In this document: positions 32,793-44,000 of the stretch, one piece after another
How positions within the stretch are numbered: the first letter of the stretch is position 1
Layout of the letters: each line of letters starts with the position of its first letter
Assembly (NCBI GenBank): GCA_034440635.1
Contig: JAOTON010001589.1
Location: 1-64,000 of the forward strand
Direction: 5' to 3'
DNA from: Lepas anatifera
Lineage: Eukaryota; Arthropoda; Thecostraca; Lepadidae
DNA: 64,000 nucleotides
The notes under the pieces: model-generated
What the model was told of the DNA's origin: nothing
What the model saw: the letters and a program-made list of their open reading frames with translations, nothing else
Database searches by the model: none
Translations under genes and position numbers: made by a program

Positions 32793-33242
32793 AGGGAATG
32801 TGGCACCTTGGTCGAATCCTGGAATTTATTGTAATTAGGGGTACTTTCAGCCGAAAATAATGAGACCACTCATGATTTCTCTGAAATATGTACAATAAGC
32901 TCAATATTTTGATTTTGAAAATACTCCTCTAGGAAAAGAAATAAATATCTGCCTGTGGATGATGTCATGATCTGGCAACCTCTACCATACTCGAAATGCT
33001 TCAAGGGCTTCGATTGCCTGATGCTCATCGTGACGTCAGCATATGTCGTCACACCAGTAGCTCACAACAATGGCCGCCTGGCGAGAGATACACGAGAGGT
33101 ACATTTCGGATAGGTTTTAGCTTTTTTTCTACGGAAATCTCGAGTTCCAATACAAATTATATATAGAGTGCCGGGTTCTCCGACCTGCTTTACAACTTGG
33201 CTATCTCAGTTAAAATCACATTATTAAGGTGCCACATTCCCT
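32793..33242 (-). mobile_element. 450-bp TTAA-flanked MITE, copy 2 (inverted)
   Basis: Ends AGGGAATGTGGCACCTTGG and, in reverse complement, AGGGAATGTGGCACCTTAA are bounded by TTAA (32789-32792, 33243-33246). It matches the reverse complement of 17269-17713 throughout, including ATGCTGACGTCAC and CAGCCAATCGAAGCCCTTGA. Confidence 0.92.
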
Positions 33243-33309
33243 TTAATGGCCTCTCTATCACTGTACAAGTACAAAGAGGGATAGCCTGCTGAGTCATTGA
33301 TTACATGGA

Positions 33310-33499
33310 GTGGGCGTATAATAATTGTTGGGGTTTAACGACGCACCAACTGCCAGGGTCATACGGCGTCGCCAACTCTCACCCTGTTGGAAGGGATTTT
33401 GGGGATCAGATCGACTTATTCAGAGGCTCCGCCGGGACTTGAACCCGGGAATGGTGGCTTAGAAGACAAGGGTGCTGTCCACTTATCCACCTCATCCCC
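33310..33499 (-). mobile_element. tRNA-derived SINE
   Basis: On the minus strand a tRNA-like head starts at 33499. Box A resembles TGGATAAGTGG (33489-33479) and box B is a perfect GGTTCAAGTCC (33445-33435). The anticodon-loop-like CTTCTAA suggests a tRNA-Arg ancestor. The acceptor stem does not pair, so it is not a functional tRNA. The downstream body contains GTTGGTGCGTCGTTAAACCC, a tail type seen in several invertebrate SINEs. The 3' limit is approximate. Confidence 0.75.
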
Positions 33500-33773
33500 A
33501 CACGGAGTGGGCAAAACACAGACAAAAACAACCAATCAGATCGGTCAACCTAATGCTACACATCCTAATCTTAATCCTAATCGAATTCCTAATCCTGCAA
33601 TAGCCGCCCAGAAGCAATGAAGTGACAGTAAAAATCCTCAACTTGCAATATCAATAGTGGCGACGCTTTCACTCTGTGCACTGTTGATTGCAGCATACTG
33701 GTGTTATATGAATTGAAATGCAAAACAATATGGCGCAATGTATATCATGAAAATACAAATAATTCGTCTAATC
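33500..33773. other. Intergenic, nothing recognised
   Basis: AT-rich, with loose TCCTAATC repeats near 33560-33600. Confidence 0.45.
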
Positions 33774-35440
33774 TGTGCCCCACCGTGGGTCCAGCGCTAC
33801 CTTCGCCCCACGGGGGGCATCGATAGCCCCCTCTAACTCCAAAAATATGGGGATTAGCGCAAATTTGCAAAGTGCCTTAGAAACCTCGCGTGAATTCAGT
33901 AAGAAAGTAATTGTAATGTTTAAGCGCTCAGGTAAATGGTTTTACCTCCAGAGGTCAAGTTAGGTCACGATAGGCTATTTTCACTCAAATATGCAATGTT
34001 TAACCCGTGCCCCACCGGGGGTCCGGCGCCACCTTCGCCCCACCGGGGGCCATCGATGGCCCCCTCTAACTCCGAAAATATGAGCGTTAGCGCAAATCTG
34101 CAAAGTGCAATAGAAAGCTCGCGTGAATTCAGTAAGAAATTACTTCGCATGTTTTAGTGCTCAGGTCAATGGTTTGACCTCCAGAGGTCAAATTAGGTCA
34201 AGATCGGCTATTTTCACTCAAATATGCAATGATTAAGCAGACTGGGCATATCTCTTATGTCATTAGAGCTATTGAGGCCTGGTAATGTACATTTGATAGC
34301 AAATTGCCAGTACTTTTTCCGCTATGTGGAACATAAAGACCTCCCGCCAGTGGTTTGACCTCCAGAGGTCACCTCGTGACCTAATATGACCTGAGGTCAC
34401 GAAAGGTCAAAAAGTGACCTTGCCGTATATCAAATGAAAGCCAGTGACAAGACAAACACGATGGTGTTTGTTTCACCGCTTTAGCTTAATTAGGTCAAAA
34501 GTTATTGTCTCAAAATACTGTTTTTGACCTCTGGTGACCTTGGATGACCTTGGAAAAGTCAAAGGGCAAATATAACCCCTGGGATCCGTGAAAGGGTGTC
34601 CAAAAACGCTGTTCTGAGCAGTCTGAGTATTTGCAATCATTTTTGTGGCTTTTAAATCATGAAACAGCTTTTCTCCATAATTTTCCAATGGGAGAGGTCC
34701 CCTCGTGACCTGACCTCAGGGCACGAAATCGAAAAATCCCAGATATACACCTTGTAGACCCTGGAGGGGTCATGAAGTGTAGGAAGTTCCAAATCGATCG
34801 ACTTTGAAATGTAGCTCTTACAGAGCTCTAAAGTTGAAGTGAGGTGACCTTGGTTGACCTCGTCTGGTGAACTGACCTTGGGTGACCCGGGGTAAAAAAT
34901 TTCAGGGATGATGGGAAAATGATGCAGTGAGAGGTAGGGCCCTCAACCGCGGTGCTGCGTCTCGTCGTTTTTCTGCTATCCCGGAAAAACCTTAGGTGGG
35001 GCATCGATGGCCCCCGTGGGGCGAGGGTTAAGAAAACTGGGCATAACTCTTATGCCATTAGAGCTATTGAAATTTGCTAAACTACATTGGAGAGGAAAAT
35101 TTCATACCTTTTTCGCTAGGTGAAATGTAATGACCTCCCACCATTGGTTTGACCTCCAGAGATCACCTCGTGACCTCATACGACCTGAGGTCACGAAAGG
35201 TCAGAAAGTGACCTTGCTGTATATCAAATGAAAGACAGTGATGAGACATACACGATGGTGTATGATTCAGCGCTTTAGCTTAATTAGGTCAAAAGTTATT
35301 GTCAAAATACTGTTTTGACCTCTGGTGACCTTGGGTGACCTTGGAGAAGTCAAAGGAAAGACATGACCCCTGGGATCCGTGAAAGGGTGTCCAAGAACGC
35401 TTTTCTGAGCAAGCCGGGCATTTGAAATAGTTTTTGTGAC
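33774..35440 (+). mobile_element. Older TTAA half-site element hosting two younger insertions
   Basis: The left part (33774-34003) matches 34004-34232: TGCCCCACC, CATCGAT(A/G)GCCCC, CTCGCGTGAATTCAGTAAGA and ATATGCAATG. It is interrupted at TTAA by 34004-35027, resumes at 35032 (ACTGGGCATA, TTATGCCATTAGAGCTATTG), runs through the half-site cluster, and is interrupted again at TTAA (35441) by 35445-36658. Its own right end is not found beyond. Confidence 0.82.
34004..35027 (+). mobile_element. TTAA half-site element, full length, nested
   Basis: A 1024-bp element with inverted ends CCCGTGCCCCACCGGGGG and, in reverse complement, CCCTCGCCCCACGGGGG. It has perfect TTAA on both sides (34000-34003, 35028-35031). 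Around 34355-34425 seven TGACCT/AGGTCA half-sites fall within about 70 bases, including palindromic pairs such as TGACCTGAGGTCA. It has no transposase ORF. It carries an unoccupied TTAA (34233-34236) at the very position where it sits inside its host copy. Confidence 0.93.
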
Positions 35441-35444
35441 TTAA

Positions 35445-36658
35445 CCCGGTGGCGGTTGTGACTTTACCGGTGGCGGGTACGAGCCACCTTCGCCCTGGTG
35501 GGGGGCTAAAAAAGACCCCCACTATCTCAAAAACTAAGAGAGCTAGAAAAAAGCGCAAAACAGCAATCGAAAGCTCTTCGAAAATGTTATCGAAAATACT
35601 TCGGTCATTTTTCTTGTCAGGTAATTTTGTTATCAAGGTCACCAGAGGTCAAAATAGGCCAAAATCGCTAATATGAGGTGTACTAAGAAAACCTCATATA
35701 TCTCAGAAACTATGATAGCTAGAAACATTTTTCTGACACCATTCGAAAGCTTTTGAAATGCGCTTTCATTGCAGTGGCATTCATTTTCGTGTCAGGTCGA
35801 AGCCTAGGGAGCTACAGGTCACTAAATATTGGGCATATTCTTGGGAATGTCCATAGCCACCCATGCATAAGGGCGTTTACTTTTTCGCTAATAGCTTCCA
35901 AACCAAACAAGATACAGCCATAGTTTATGCACCATTGCAATCCTCTCGTCAATATAAATCGAATGATATATGATTTAGCTATGCCAGGTCAAATTTAAGA
36001 ATTTGACCTGACCCAGGTCAACAGTCTGACCCAACTTGACTTGGTATAGTCATGATGTATATCATTTGACTTCCAGTGACTATACAGACACTTTGGTGAC
36101 AAAATAAGAGCTCTATCTTATTTTATTCAAAATTTATAGAGAAAAACACCAAAAAATGCTTATTTGACCTAAGGTGACCTTTTAAAGGTCACAAGTCAAA
36201 AACTTTGGCATCAGTTTCAGAAATGGGCTAAGAGCAAGTCGCAACCGATCTTTGAAGTTGATTCCATCCATACTTACTGAGAAAAGCTCATTTCGTGATT
36301 TTCCCCATGTATTGACAATGGGGAGGTCATGCTCTGCACATGACCTTAGGTCACTAATATCAAAATCCCGGAAAAAATGTTGTAACTCCTGGTGGGCCCA
36401 ATATGTGGTATGAGTTTCAACTTGATCGATTAGCCGTTCTTTTAGTTATGCGGTCCTAAGTATTTTTGAGGTGAGGTCACTTCACCTGGCCTGGTGACCT
36501 GACCTGATACGACCTTGAGCCAAAATTTTCAGGAAAGATGTAAAAATGATGAAGGAACAGCTAGACTGAGTTTGGTGGCGCTGCGTGCCGCCGTTTTTCG
36601 GTCACTTTGGAAAAACCCGAGAGGGGGGTCTAAAAAGACACCCCCACCCGGGCGAAGG
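35445..36658 (+). mobile_element. Related TTAA element, subfamily 2, nested
   Basis: The left end CCCGGTGGCGG follows TTAA (35441-35444). The right end has ...CACCCGGGCGAAGG then TTGT (decayed). Near each end is a short GC-rich motif flanking TAAAAAAGACCCCC / TAAAAAGACACCCCC. The interior shares AATGGGGAGGTCATG and ACCTTAGGTCA with 39176-40019 and has many half-sites (TTGACCTGACCCAGGTCAA). No ORF of note. Confidence 0.75.
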
Positions 36659-37639
36659 TTGTTGGCTTGAGGCCCCCTGAAGTGATCTGGCGCCTTCAAG
36701 TGTTCTGGGGCTTCTTTGAAGTGGTTTAAGGCCCTATGAGCCTATCTGTGGCCCATTGAGCTTGTCTGATGACCTCATCTCTGGGACCAATGAGCTAGTC
36801 TAGTCCCTGGGTGAAGCATGAGCTGCTCTGTGGCCCTGATCTACATCAGGGGCCCCTGAGGTGGTCTTGAATAGACAGATAATAAGAAAACAAGGCCAAC
36901 TCCCATCATCTCGGGGCGGGGTCACTGAGCTAGTCTAGTCCCTGGAGGCACAACTGGGAGGGGGAAGCTGCTCTGGAGGCCTCTGATCCACACTTGGGGG
37001 CCCCAGAGCTGGTCTTGAATAGATGGGGAATAAGAACACAATGGAAGCTCCCATTGTAAAACGGAGCTAACGAGGAATGAGGAATCTCTAAAACGGCTTG
37101 TAATACCTAGGCACCCCTGGTTATATAAATTGCTTATTATACTGGTGGATTCTGGGAGGGGATGATAAAAGGCATGTGCCCCTGAGCTCAGGGCACAGTC
37201 CCCTAAACCAAGATTTCTACTAATTAATTTAAATGAAGAACTAGTTTTCACAATTTTCAGCCCTGTCACACCATCACCATCCAAACCACCGGCCAGTTCA
37301 ACTTTTATTTACTCTTAACTGGGACCGAGCCCTGAGAATATGGAACTTAATAAACGCGTTCAAAAGGTATCTCACAATTTTTTCCGGCAGCAAAAATGTG
37401 TTCTTCCAAAGATTCTATGCTACTCCTCGTCCCACGACGATTGTGGGAGGCAAGGAAATTAATCCGCGTTCAGCCAGGGCTCACTCGTCACGACAAAACC
37501 AGTGGGCATAACAAATGAATTTTCGACTCCAACATGCCTTAACCTGCACATTGTAACAGATACCACATGCTCCGCTGATTTCTCTGATGTTTAGTATTCG
37601 CATGAGTTGCCTGATTTGTCCTTAAATCTATCCAAAACA
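36659..37639. other. Intergenic with an internal duplication
   Basis: Apart from the tandem pair at 36791-37058 nothing is recognised. A 120-codon minus-strand ORF (37284-36922) runs through the duplicated DNA and has no known domain. Confidence 0.5.
36791..37058 (+). repeat. Diverged tandem duplication, about 125-bp unit
   Basis: 36791-36910 and 36925-37058 both run TGAGCTAGTCTAGTCCCTGG, GAGCTGCTCTG or AAGCTGCTCTGG, TGATC..CA, GG(G)GGCCCC, GGTCTTGAATAGA, AATAAGAA and CTCCCAT. They differ by small indels. Confidence 0.8.
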
Positions 37640-39165
37640 GTCGCACAGAAAGAAATTTTTACAAGGGTAAACCTTGTCAGACCCTTGTTTACATGGAAAA
37701 TTACTAGGGTAAAACGCAAAGCTTGTACGTTCAAAATCCGTGCCACGAAAACAAGGGAAATACAAGGAAAAACCATGTAGAACAATGGTAGAACCATAGT
37801 ACGACAAGGGTTGCTAGAAGACGTTGTACAAACCTTGTAACTTAACTATGGTTAACCTACATGGCAAAGACAATAGCTGACAACGTCCCCACAAGCCCTC
37901 TACTAGGTCATGATTACCCCATAACAAAGGTAGAACAAAGCCTTGTGTCCGCCTTGTACGCAACCGCAGCCTTCCTAACAGAGCGTGACGAGATTAGAAC
38001 CTTGCTCACACAACCGCTTTACCAGTGCGTAACGGGGAGCGAACAAGGGTGTTGCAAGGCTTCTTACAAGGGTAAAACGAGACTCGGATTACGTCTTTAC
38101 AACAGCGGCAGATCCAGGACTTCATTTCGGGGGGAAGCTTGGGCGCTCGCGCCTCCCCGCCATAGTGTCTGGACAGCATCCGACTACGCATTTACTTTAG
38201 GCACTCTGACATTTCATGGTGTGGAAGGGGGCTTGAGCCCTCTTAGCCCCTCCCCTTGTACCTACCTCTGCTTCAAAAGGAACTTTTCAGTCTCTATGCG
38301 AACGCTAATGCGTTTTCTGGCCCCAAATGCAACCGGAAGACCATCGGTAGAAAAAGGGTAAGCATTGAGCCACCTCTCAGGCAAGAAAATAACCAACACG
38401 TTGTCTTACCCATATCGGTAAAACACAGCATCACTCATCAGGCGCCGATCCAACTGGAAGACACCGACAAGATCATATTGGAACTCAACACACCCTATTT
38501 TTCAAACGGGCCCATAAGGCAAACACAAATAGGCTCTACCCACTGCAGGTACCTAAGCCATATGATCAAATAGTCTGTGCTCGTTTGACACGAAAATATG
38601 AGCCTTAATACCCATATGGCATACATGCCTGAAGTAACCACATACCTACTTACCTGGACCTGGATTGACCATTCCGAAATGCCTCACTTTTCAACTATTG
38701 GAACAGAGAACAATACTTTCCACTCGCAGATCACCGACAAATATTCCAGACGGCTTCCAAAGTTCCACGATTGATTACAATAAGTCACATTTATTCTAAC
38801 CTACACGGCATGCGTGCCAGGCCACTGTGTATTGCCACGGGTAAACAGAAAGCAAGATGGCGACCGTAACCCGAGCAGGTATTTGAAACCATAGTCAAAC
38901 GACAATAGCCGAGCAAGGGTGCAACAACGCCCTAGCTTTACCTACCAGCTATTTACAATGCCACTACAACGCCTAGTATTCAGTTAGTGCAGCGCTGGTG
39001 CGCAAGCAAGGTATGAACGAGGCGCGCACTATTGTGGCACAAGGCAAGGTTGTCATTCCGTAGTAATTGCATTGCTTTATGCTAGTGACGTAACCAGGGT
39101 TGTTTTACTTCGGTAATTGAACTACGGTGCAACTATTGTTCTGCAATGGTAAAACTTGTAGAAAC
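37640..39165. repeat. Region with scattered ACAAGGGTA / ACCTTGT motifs
   Basis: Short words ACAAGGGT, GGTAAAAC, ACCTTGT and CATGGTA recur many times on both strands at 37660-38085 and again at 38930-39160, often as near-inverted pairs. This suggests a foldback-type or composite element, part of which was split by the MITE at 38103. Exact limits cannot be set. Confidence 0.45.
38103..38270. mobile_element. Probable hAT-like MITE, relative of 22148-22309
   Basis: Ends CAGCGGCAGATCCAGG and, in reverse complement, CAGAGGTAGGTACAAGG. The flanks CTTTACAA and CTTCAAAA match at 6 of 8 positions, consistent with an aged 8-bp duplication. It shares ATCCAGGACTTCATT and CCTCCCCG with the 22,148 element. 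Confidence 0.6.
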
Positions 39166-39175
39166 ACAATTTTAA

Positions 39176-40019
39176 CACGTGCATTGACGGGGGTCTGAGC
39201 CACCTTCGCATTGACGGGGGGCGGGTACCCGCCCCCTAAGATCTCGAGAACCACGGTAGGTAGCGAAAAACGGTAAACGGCGTTGGGCTGCCCATCCACT
39301 TCTCCATCGAAAACATTTGAACCATTTTTTTGTCAGGTCACATTTAAGGTCACGAAAGGTCAAAACATGCCCGTCATAGGGATAACATGAAAATTCAGTT
39401 TTTCGGGCATTACATCTGAACAAGTAAAGAGAGAGAAAAACGACTTGAACTATATGAATCCTCTTAGCAAGCCGAATCGAATTATATATAATTTGACCTT
39501 GCTAGGTCAAATCAAGGATTTGACCTGACCTGAGGTCAGGTCAGGGTCAAATTATATAAAATGCATATCATTAGAACTGCAAAGCCCAGGCGAGTCTAAT
39601 GCAGCTAAAATAAATGCTCTATCACCATCCGTTACTGAGTTATTCCGTAAAAACCATTTTTCCCATGTATTTCCAATGGAGAGGTCGTGCCTCGTACCTG
39701 ACCTTAGGTCATCGATATCAAAAATACCGGAACATATGTTAGAGAACTCAGTGGGGCCGTTATGTGATATGAGTTTCAATCCGATAAGTTCACCCTGCTC
39801 CGACTTATGCTATCTTAAACTTTTTTTGAGGTCGGGTCACTTGACCTGTACTGGTGACCTGACCTGAGATGACCTAACCTTAAAATTTTCACAGAAGTTG
39901 TAAAAATGATGAGGGAAAAGGTATACCAAGTACGGCGGCGCTACGCGCCGCCGTTTTTCTACTGTGTCCGAAAAACCCGAGGGGAGGGGGCGGATACCCG
40001 CCCCCCGTCAATGCGCGTG
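39176..40019 (+). mobile_element. TTAA half-site element, short subfamily
   Basis: 844 bp with inverted ends CACGTGCATTGACGGGGG and, in reverse complement, CACGCGCATTGACGGGGGG. TTAA lies on the left (39172-39175) and GTAA on the right (decayed). A GGGGGCGGGTACCCGCCCCC palindrome sits near the left end and a partial one near the right. The interior includes TTGACCTGACCTGAGGTCAG. A GGCGGCGCTACGCGCCGCC hairpin lies at about 39935-39953. Confidence 0.88.
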
Positions 40020-41076
40020 GTAAGCTTGCACCTTGTAATAAATTCTTTCTGTGCGTGTGGTGGCTAATTCCATGACATTTCGGTGATATTTTTTCTTTTC
40101 GGTTTTAATAGAGTTTTCCTTATCCGTCAATGATTTATTTGTATTTTTATTGAACCAAAGATGCCCAAAAAATGATATAAACAAAGGTATAGTAAGTTTT
40201 TTAGGTTACGTCAAAGGTGCCCTTTTTCCCCAGAGTGCCCCCCAAAGTTGGTGTGCCCCCCATACGAAAGCTCTGGCTGCGCCCCTGGTTAGGTGTGGAC
40301 TTTTTGAGTCATGGATATATTGATGCGAGCCACTAATTCAAAGCTGGCGGCGCTGCGCCAAAAAACAGCAAAGCACCGCCACGCCCAACACTCACGGAGA
40401 CGCCAATCGCCCAATTTGGATCCACAAAAACTTAGAATGACAATCGGAAACCACGGCCACCACGCTCAACCCATCCTCCCTCCGAAAAAAAATCCGAGTC
40501 AAAAGTACACCTAATGGCCAAAGACCAGATCGAACTAGAGATGATCTACACATAGCCGCGATGCCCCCTCCCCCTCTCACGAGACCAGGGCTAAAAATGC
40601 CCGTGATATTTATGGAGACTTTTTTAAGAGATACCTTCAGAAAACCTCTAAGAGGTGAAACTGGCTTGAAACTGGCTATTAGAATAAGAAGGCGTTTCGT
40701 GGAGAAGTATTTAGCTGCTAGTAATCTAAAATCTCTTTATTGATTAGGGTATGGAAAATATTGTTGTTAAATAGACAAATGAATTTATGATTTTCACAAG
40801 GAAGTAGCCTAACAAAAATTGCAAATCAGATTTTCCAAGATTACGATATGAACCGGCCCATATGGCAAAGGAGACATGATGTACGTAAAGTTAGCACACG
40901 TTCAGCACAGATTCGGCACAGATTCAGCCCACATTCATATTCAGTACAAACTTAGATCAGGACACTTAAAGCTATGTCCTAGCTCAACAAGAAGGCTGAT
41001 CACATCCAAACTGATATCAGACGAAGATATCAATACCCCAAAGATATCTAAGACAAATATTTACAGAAAATATGCC
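40020..41076. other. Spacer before the satellite array
   Basis: No gene recognised. GCTCTGGCTGCGCCCCTG near 40270-40288 looks like a solo hAT right end. Several 60-90-codon ORFs have no domain. The last 100 bases are not clearly related to the satellite. Confidence 0.5.
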
Positions 41077-44000
41077 TTGGGGCCCCTCAGGGCACTATTG
41101 AAAATTTTGGCGAATAGGGCGGACCCCTTCGATTTTCTTGAAAATCGGCATGCGTGATGCTTACGTCCATTGGAGAAATCTGGCTGAAGAAACCATATGG
41201 GGCATTGATAAATAAGGGGCCTCGGGGGCCTCAAAGCCAAATAATAGTACTTGTCGGCACCAGTTTACGAAAACTTGGGATTTTTCCTTAACCATCAGAA
41301 AGGGCTGCATTTTCCAAAAACAGTGCAAAAATATTTTTTAGGGTGGGGCCCATAGGGGCCCCTCAGGGCACTTTTGAAAATTTTGGCGAATAGGGCGGAC
41401 CCCTTCGATTTTCTTGAAAATCGGCATGCGTGATGCTTACGTCCATTGGAGAAATCTGGCTGAAGAAACCATATGGGGCATTGATAAATAAGGGGCCTCG
41501 GGGGGCCTCAAAGCCTAATAATAGTACTTGTGGGCACCAGTTTACGAAAACTTGGGAATTTTTTCTTCACCATCAGAAAGGGCTGCATTTTCCAAAAACA
41601 GTGCAAAAATATTTTTTAGGGTGGGGCCCATAGGGGCCCTCAGGGCACTTTTGAAAATTTTGGCGAATAGGGCGGACCCCTTCGATTTTCTTGAAAATCG
41701 GCATGCGTGATGCTTACGTCCATTGGAGAAATCTGGCTAAAGAAACCATATAGGGCATTGATAAATAAGGGGCCTCGGGGGGCCTCAAAGCCTAATAATA
41801 GTACTTGTGGGCACCAGTTTACGAAAACTTGGGAATTTTTTCTTCACCATCAGAAAGGGCTGCATTTTCCAAAAACAGTGCAAAAATATTTTTTTAGGGT
41901 GGGGCCCATAGGGGCCCCTCAGGGCACTTTTGAAAATTTTGGCAAATAGGGCGGACCCCTTCGATTTTCTTGAAAATCGGCATGCGTGATGCTTACGTCC
42001 ATTGGAGAAATCTGGCTGAAGAAACCATATGGGGCATTGATAAATAAGGGGCCTCGGGGGCCTCAAAGCCTAATAATAATACTTGTGGGCACCAGTTTAC
42101 GAAAACTTGGGAATTTTTTCTTCACCATCAGAAAGGGCTGCATTTTCCAAAAACAGTGCAAAAATATTTTTTAGGGTGGGGCCCATAGGGGCCCCTCAGG
42201 GCACTTTTGAAAATTTTGGCGAATAGGGCGGACCCCTTCGATTTTCTTGAAAATCGGCATGCGTGATGCTTACGTCCATTGGAGAAATCTGGCTGAAGAA
42301 ACCATATGGGGCAATGATAAATAAGGGGCCTCGGGGGCCTCAAAACCTAATAATAGTACTTGTGGGCACCAGTTTACGAAAACTTGGGAATTTTTTCTTC
42401 ACCATCAGAAAGGGCTGCATTTTCCAAAAACAGTGCAAAAATATTTTTTAGGGTGGGGCCCATAGGGGCCCCTCAGGGCACTTTTGAAAATTTTGGCGAA
42501 TAGGGCGGACCCCTTCGATTTTCTTGAAAATCGGCATGCGTGATGCTTACGTCCATTGGAGAAATCTGGCTGAAGAAACCATATGGGGCATTGATAAATA
42601 AGGGGCCTCGGGGGGCCTCAAAGCCAAATAATAGTACTTGTGGGCACCAGTTTACGAAAACTTGGGATTTTTCCTTCACCATCAGAAAGGGCTGCATTTT
42701 CCAAAAACAGTGCAAAAATATTTTTAGGGTGGGGCCCATAGGGGCCCCTCAGGGCACTTTTGAAAATTTTGGCGAATAGGGCGGACCCCTTCGATTTTCT
42801 TGAAAATCGGCATGCGTGATGCTTACGTCCATTGGAGAAATCTGGCTGAAGAAACCATATGGGGCATTGATAAATAAGGGGCCTCGGGGGGCCTCAAAGC
42901 CTAATAATAGTACTTGTGGGCACCAGTTTACGAAAACTTGGGAATTTTTTCTTCACCATCAGAAAGGGCTGCATTTTCCAAAAACAGTGCAAAAATATTT
43001 TTTAGGGTGGGGCCCATAGGGGCCCCTCAGGGCACTTTTGAAAATTTTGGCGAATAGGGCGGACCCCTTCGATTTTCTTGAAAATCGGCATGCGTGATGC
43101 TTACGTCCATTGGAGAAATCTGGCTGAAGAAACCATATGGGGCATTGATAAATAAGGGGCCTCGGGGGCCTCAAAGCCTAATAATAGTACTTGTGGGCAC
43201 CAGTTTACGAAAACTTGGGAATTTTTTCTTCACCATCAGAAAGGGCTGCATGTTCCAAAAACAGTGCAAAAATTTTTTTTAGGGTGGGGCCCATAGGGGC
43301 CCCTCAGGGCACTTTTGAAAATTTTGGCGAATAGGGCGGACCCCTTCGATTTTCTTGAAAATCGGCATGCGTGATGCTTACGTCCATTGGAGAAATCTGG
43401 CTGAAGAAACCATATGGGGCATTGATAAATAAGGGGCCTCGGGGGGCCTCAAAACCTAATAATAGTACTTGTGGGCACCAGTTTACGAAAACTTGGGAAT
43501 TTTTTCTTCACCATCAGAAAGGGCTGCATTTTCCAAAAATAGTGCAAAAATATTTTTAGGGTGGGGCCCATAGGGGCCCCTCAGGGCACTTTTGAAAATT
43601 TTGGCGAATAGGGCGGACCCCTTCGATTTTCTTGAAAATCGGCATGCGTGATGCTTACGTCCATTGGAGAAATCTGGCTGAAGAAACCATATGGGGCATT
43701 GATAAATAAGGGGCCTCGGGGGCCTCAAAACCTAATAATAGTACTTGTGGGCACCAGTTTACGAAAACTTGGGAATTTTTTCTTCACCATCAGAAAGGGC
43801 TGCATGTTCCAAAAATAGTGCAAAAATTTTTTTTAGGGTGGGGCCCATAGGGGCCCCTCAGGGCACTTTTGAAAATTTTGGCGAATAGGGCGGACCCCTT
43901 CGATTTTCTTGAAAATCGGCATGCGTGATGCTTACGTCCATTGGAGAAATCTGGCTGAAGAAACCATATGGGGCATTGATAAATAAGGGGCCTCGGGGGC

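Noticed and set aside
33426..33499. Functional tRNA gene
   Set aside because: Boxes A and B are present but the two acceptor-stem strands do not pair, and SINE body sequence continues downstream.
40262..40290. hAT element ending in GCTGCGCCCCTG
   Set aside because: Only one end is recognisable and no target duplication is found, so it is mentioned only as a possible solo end.
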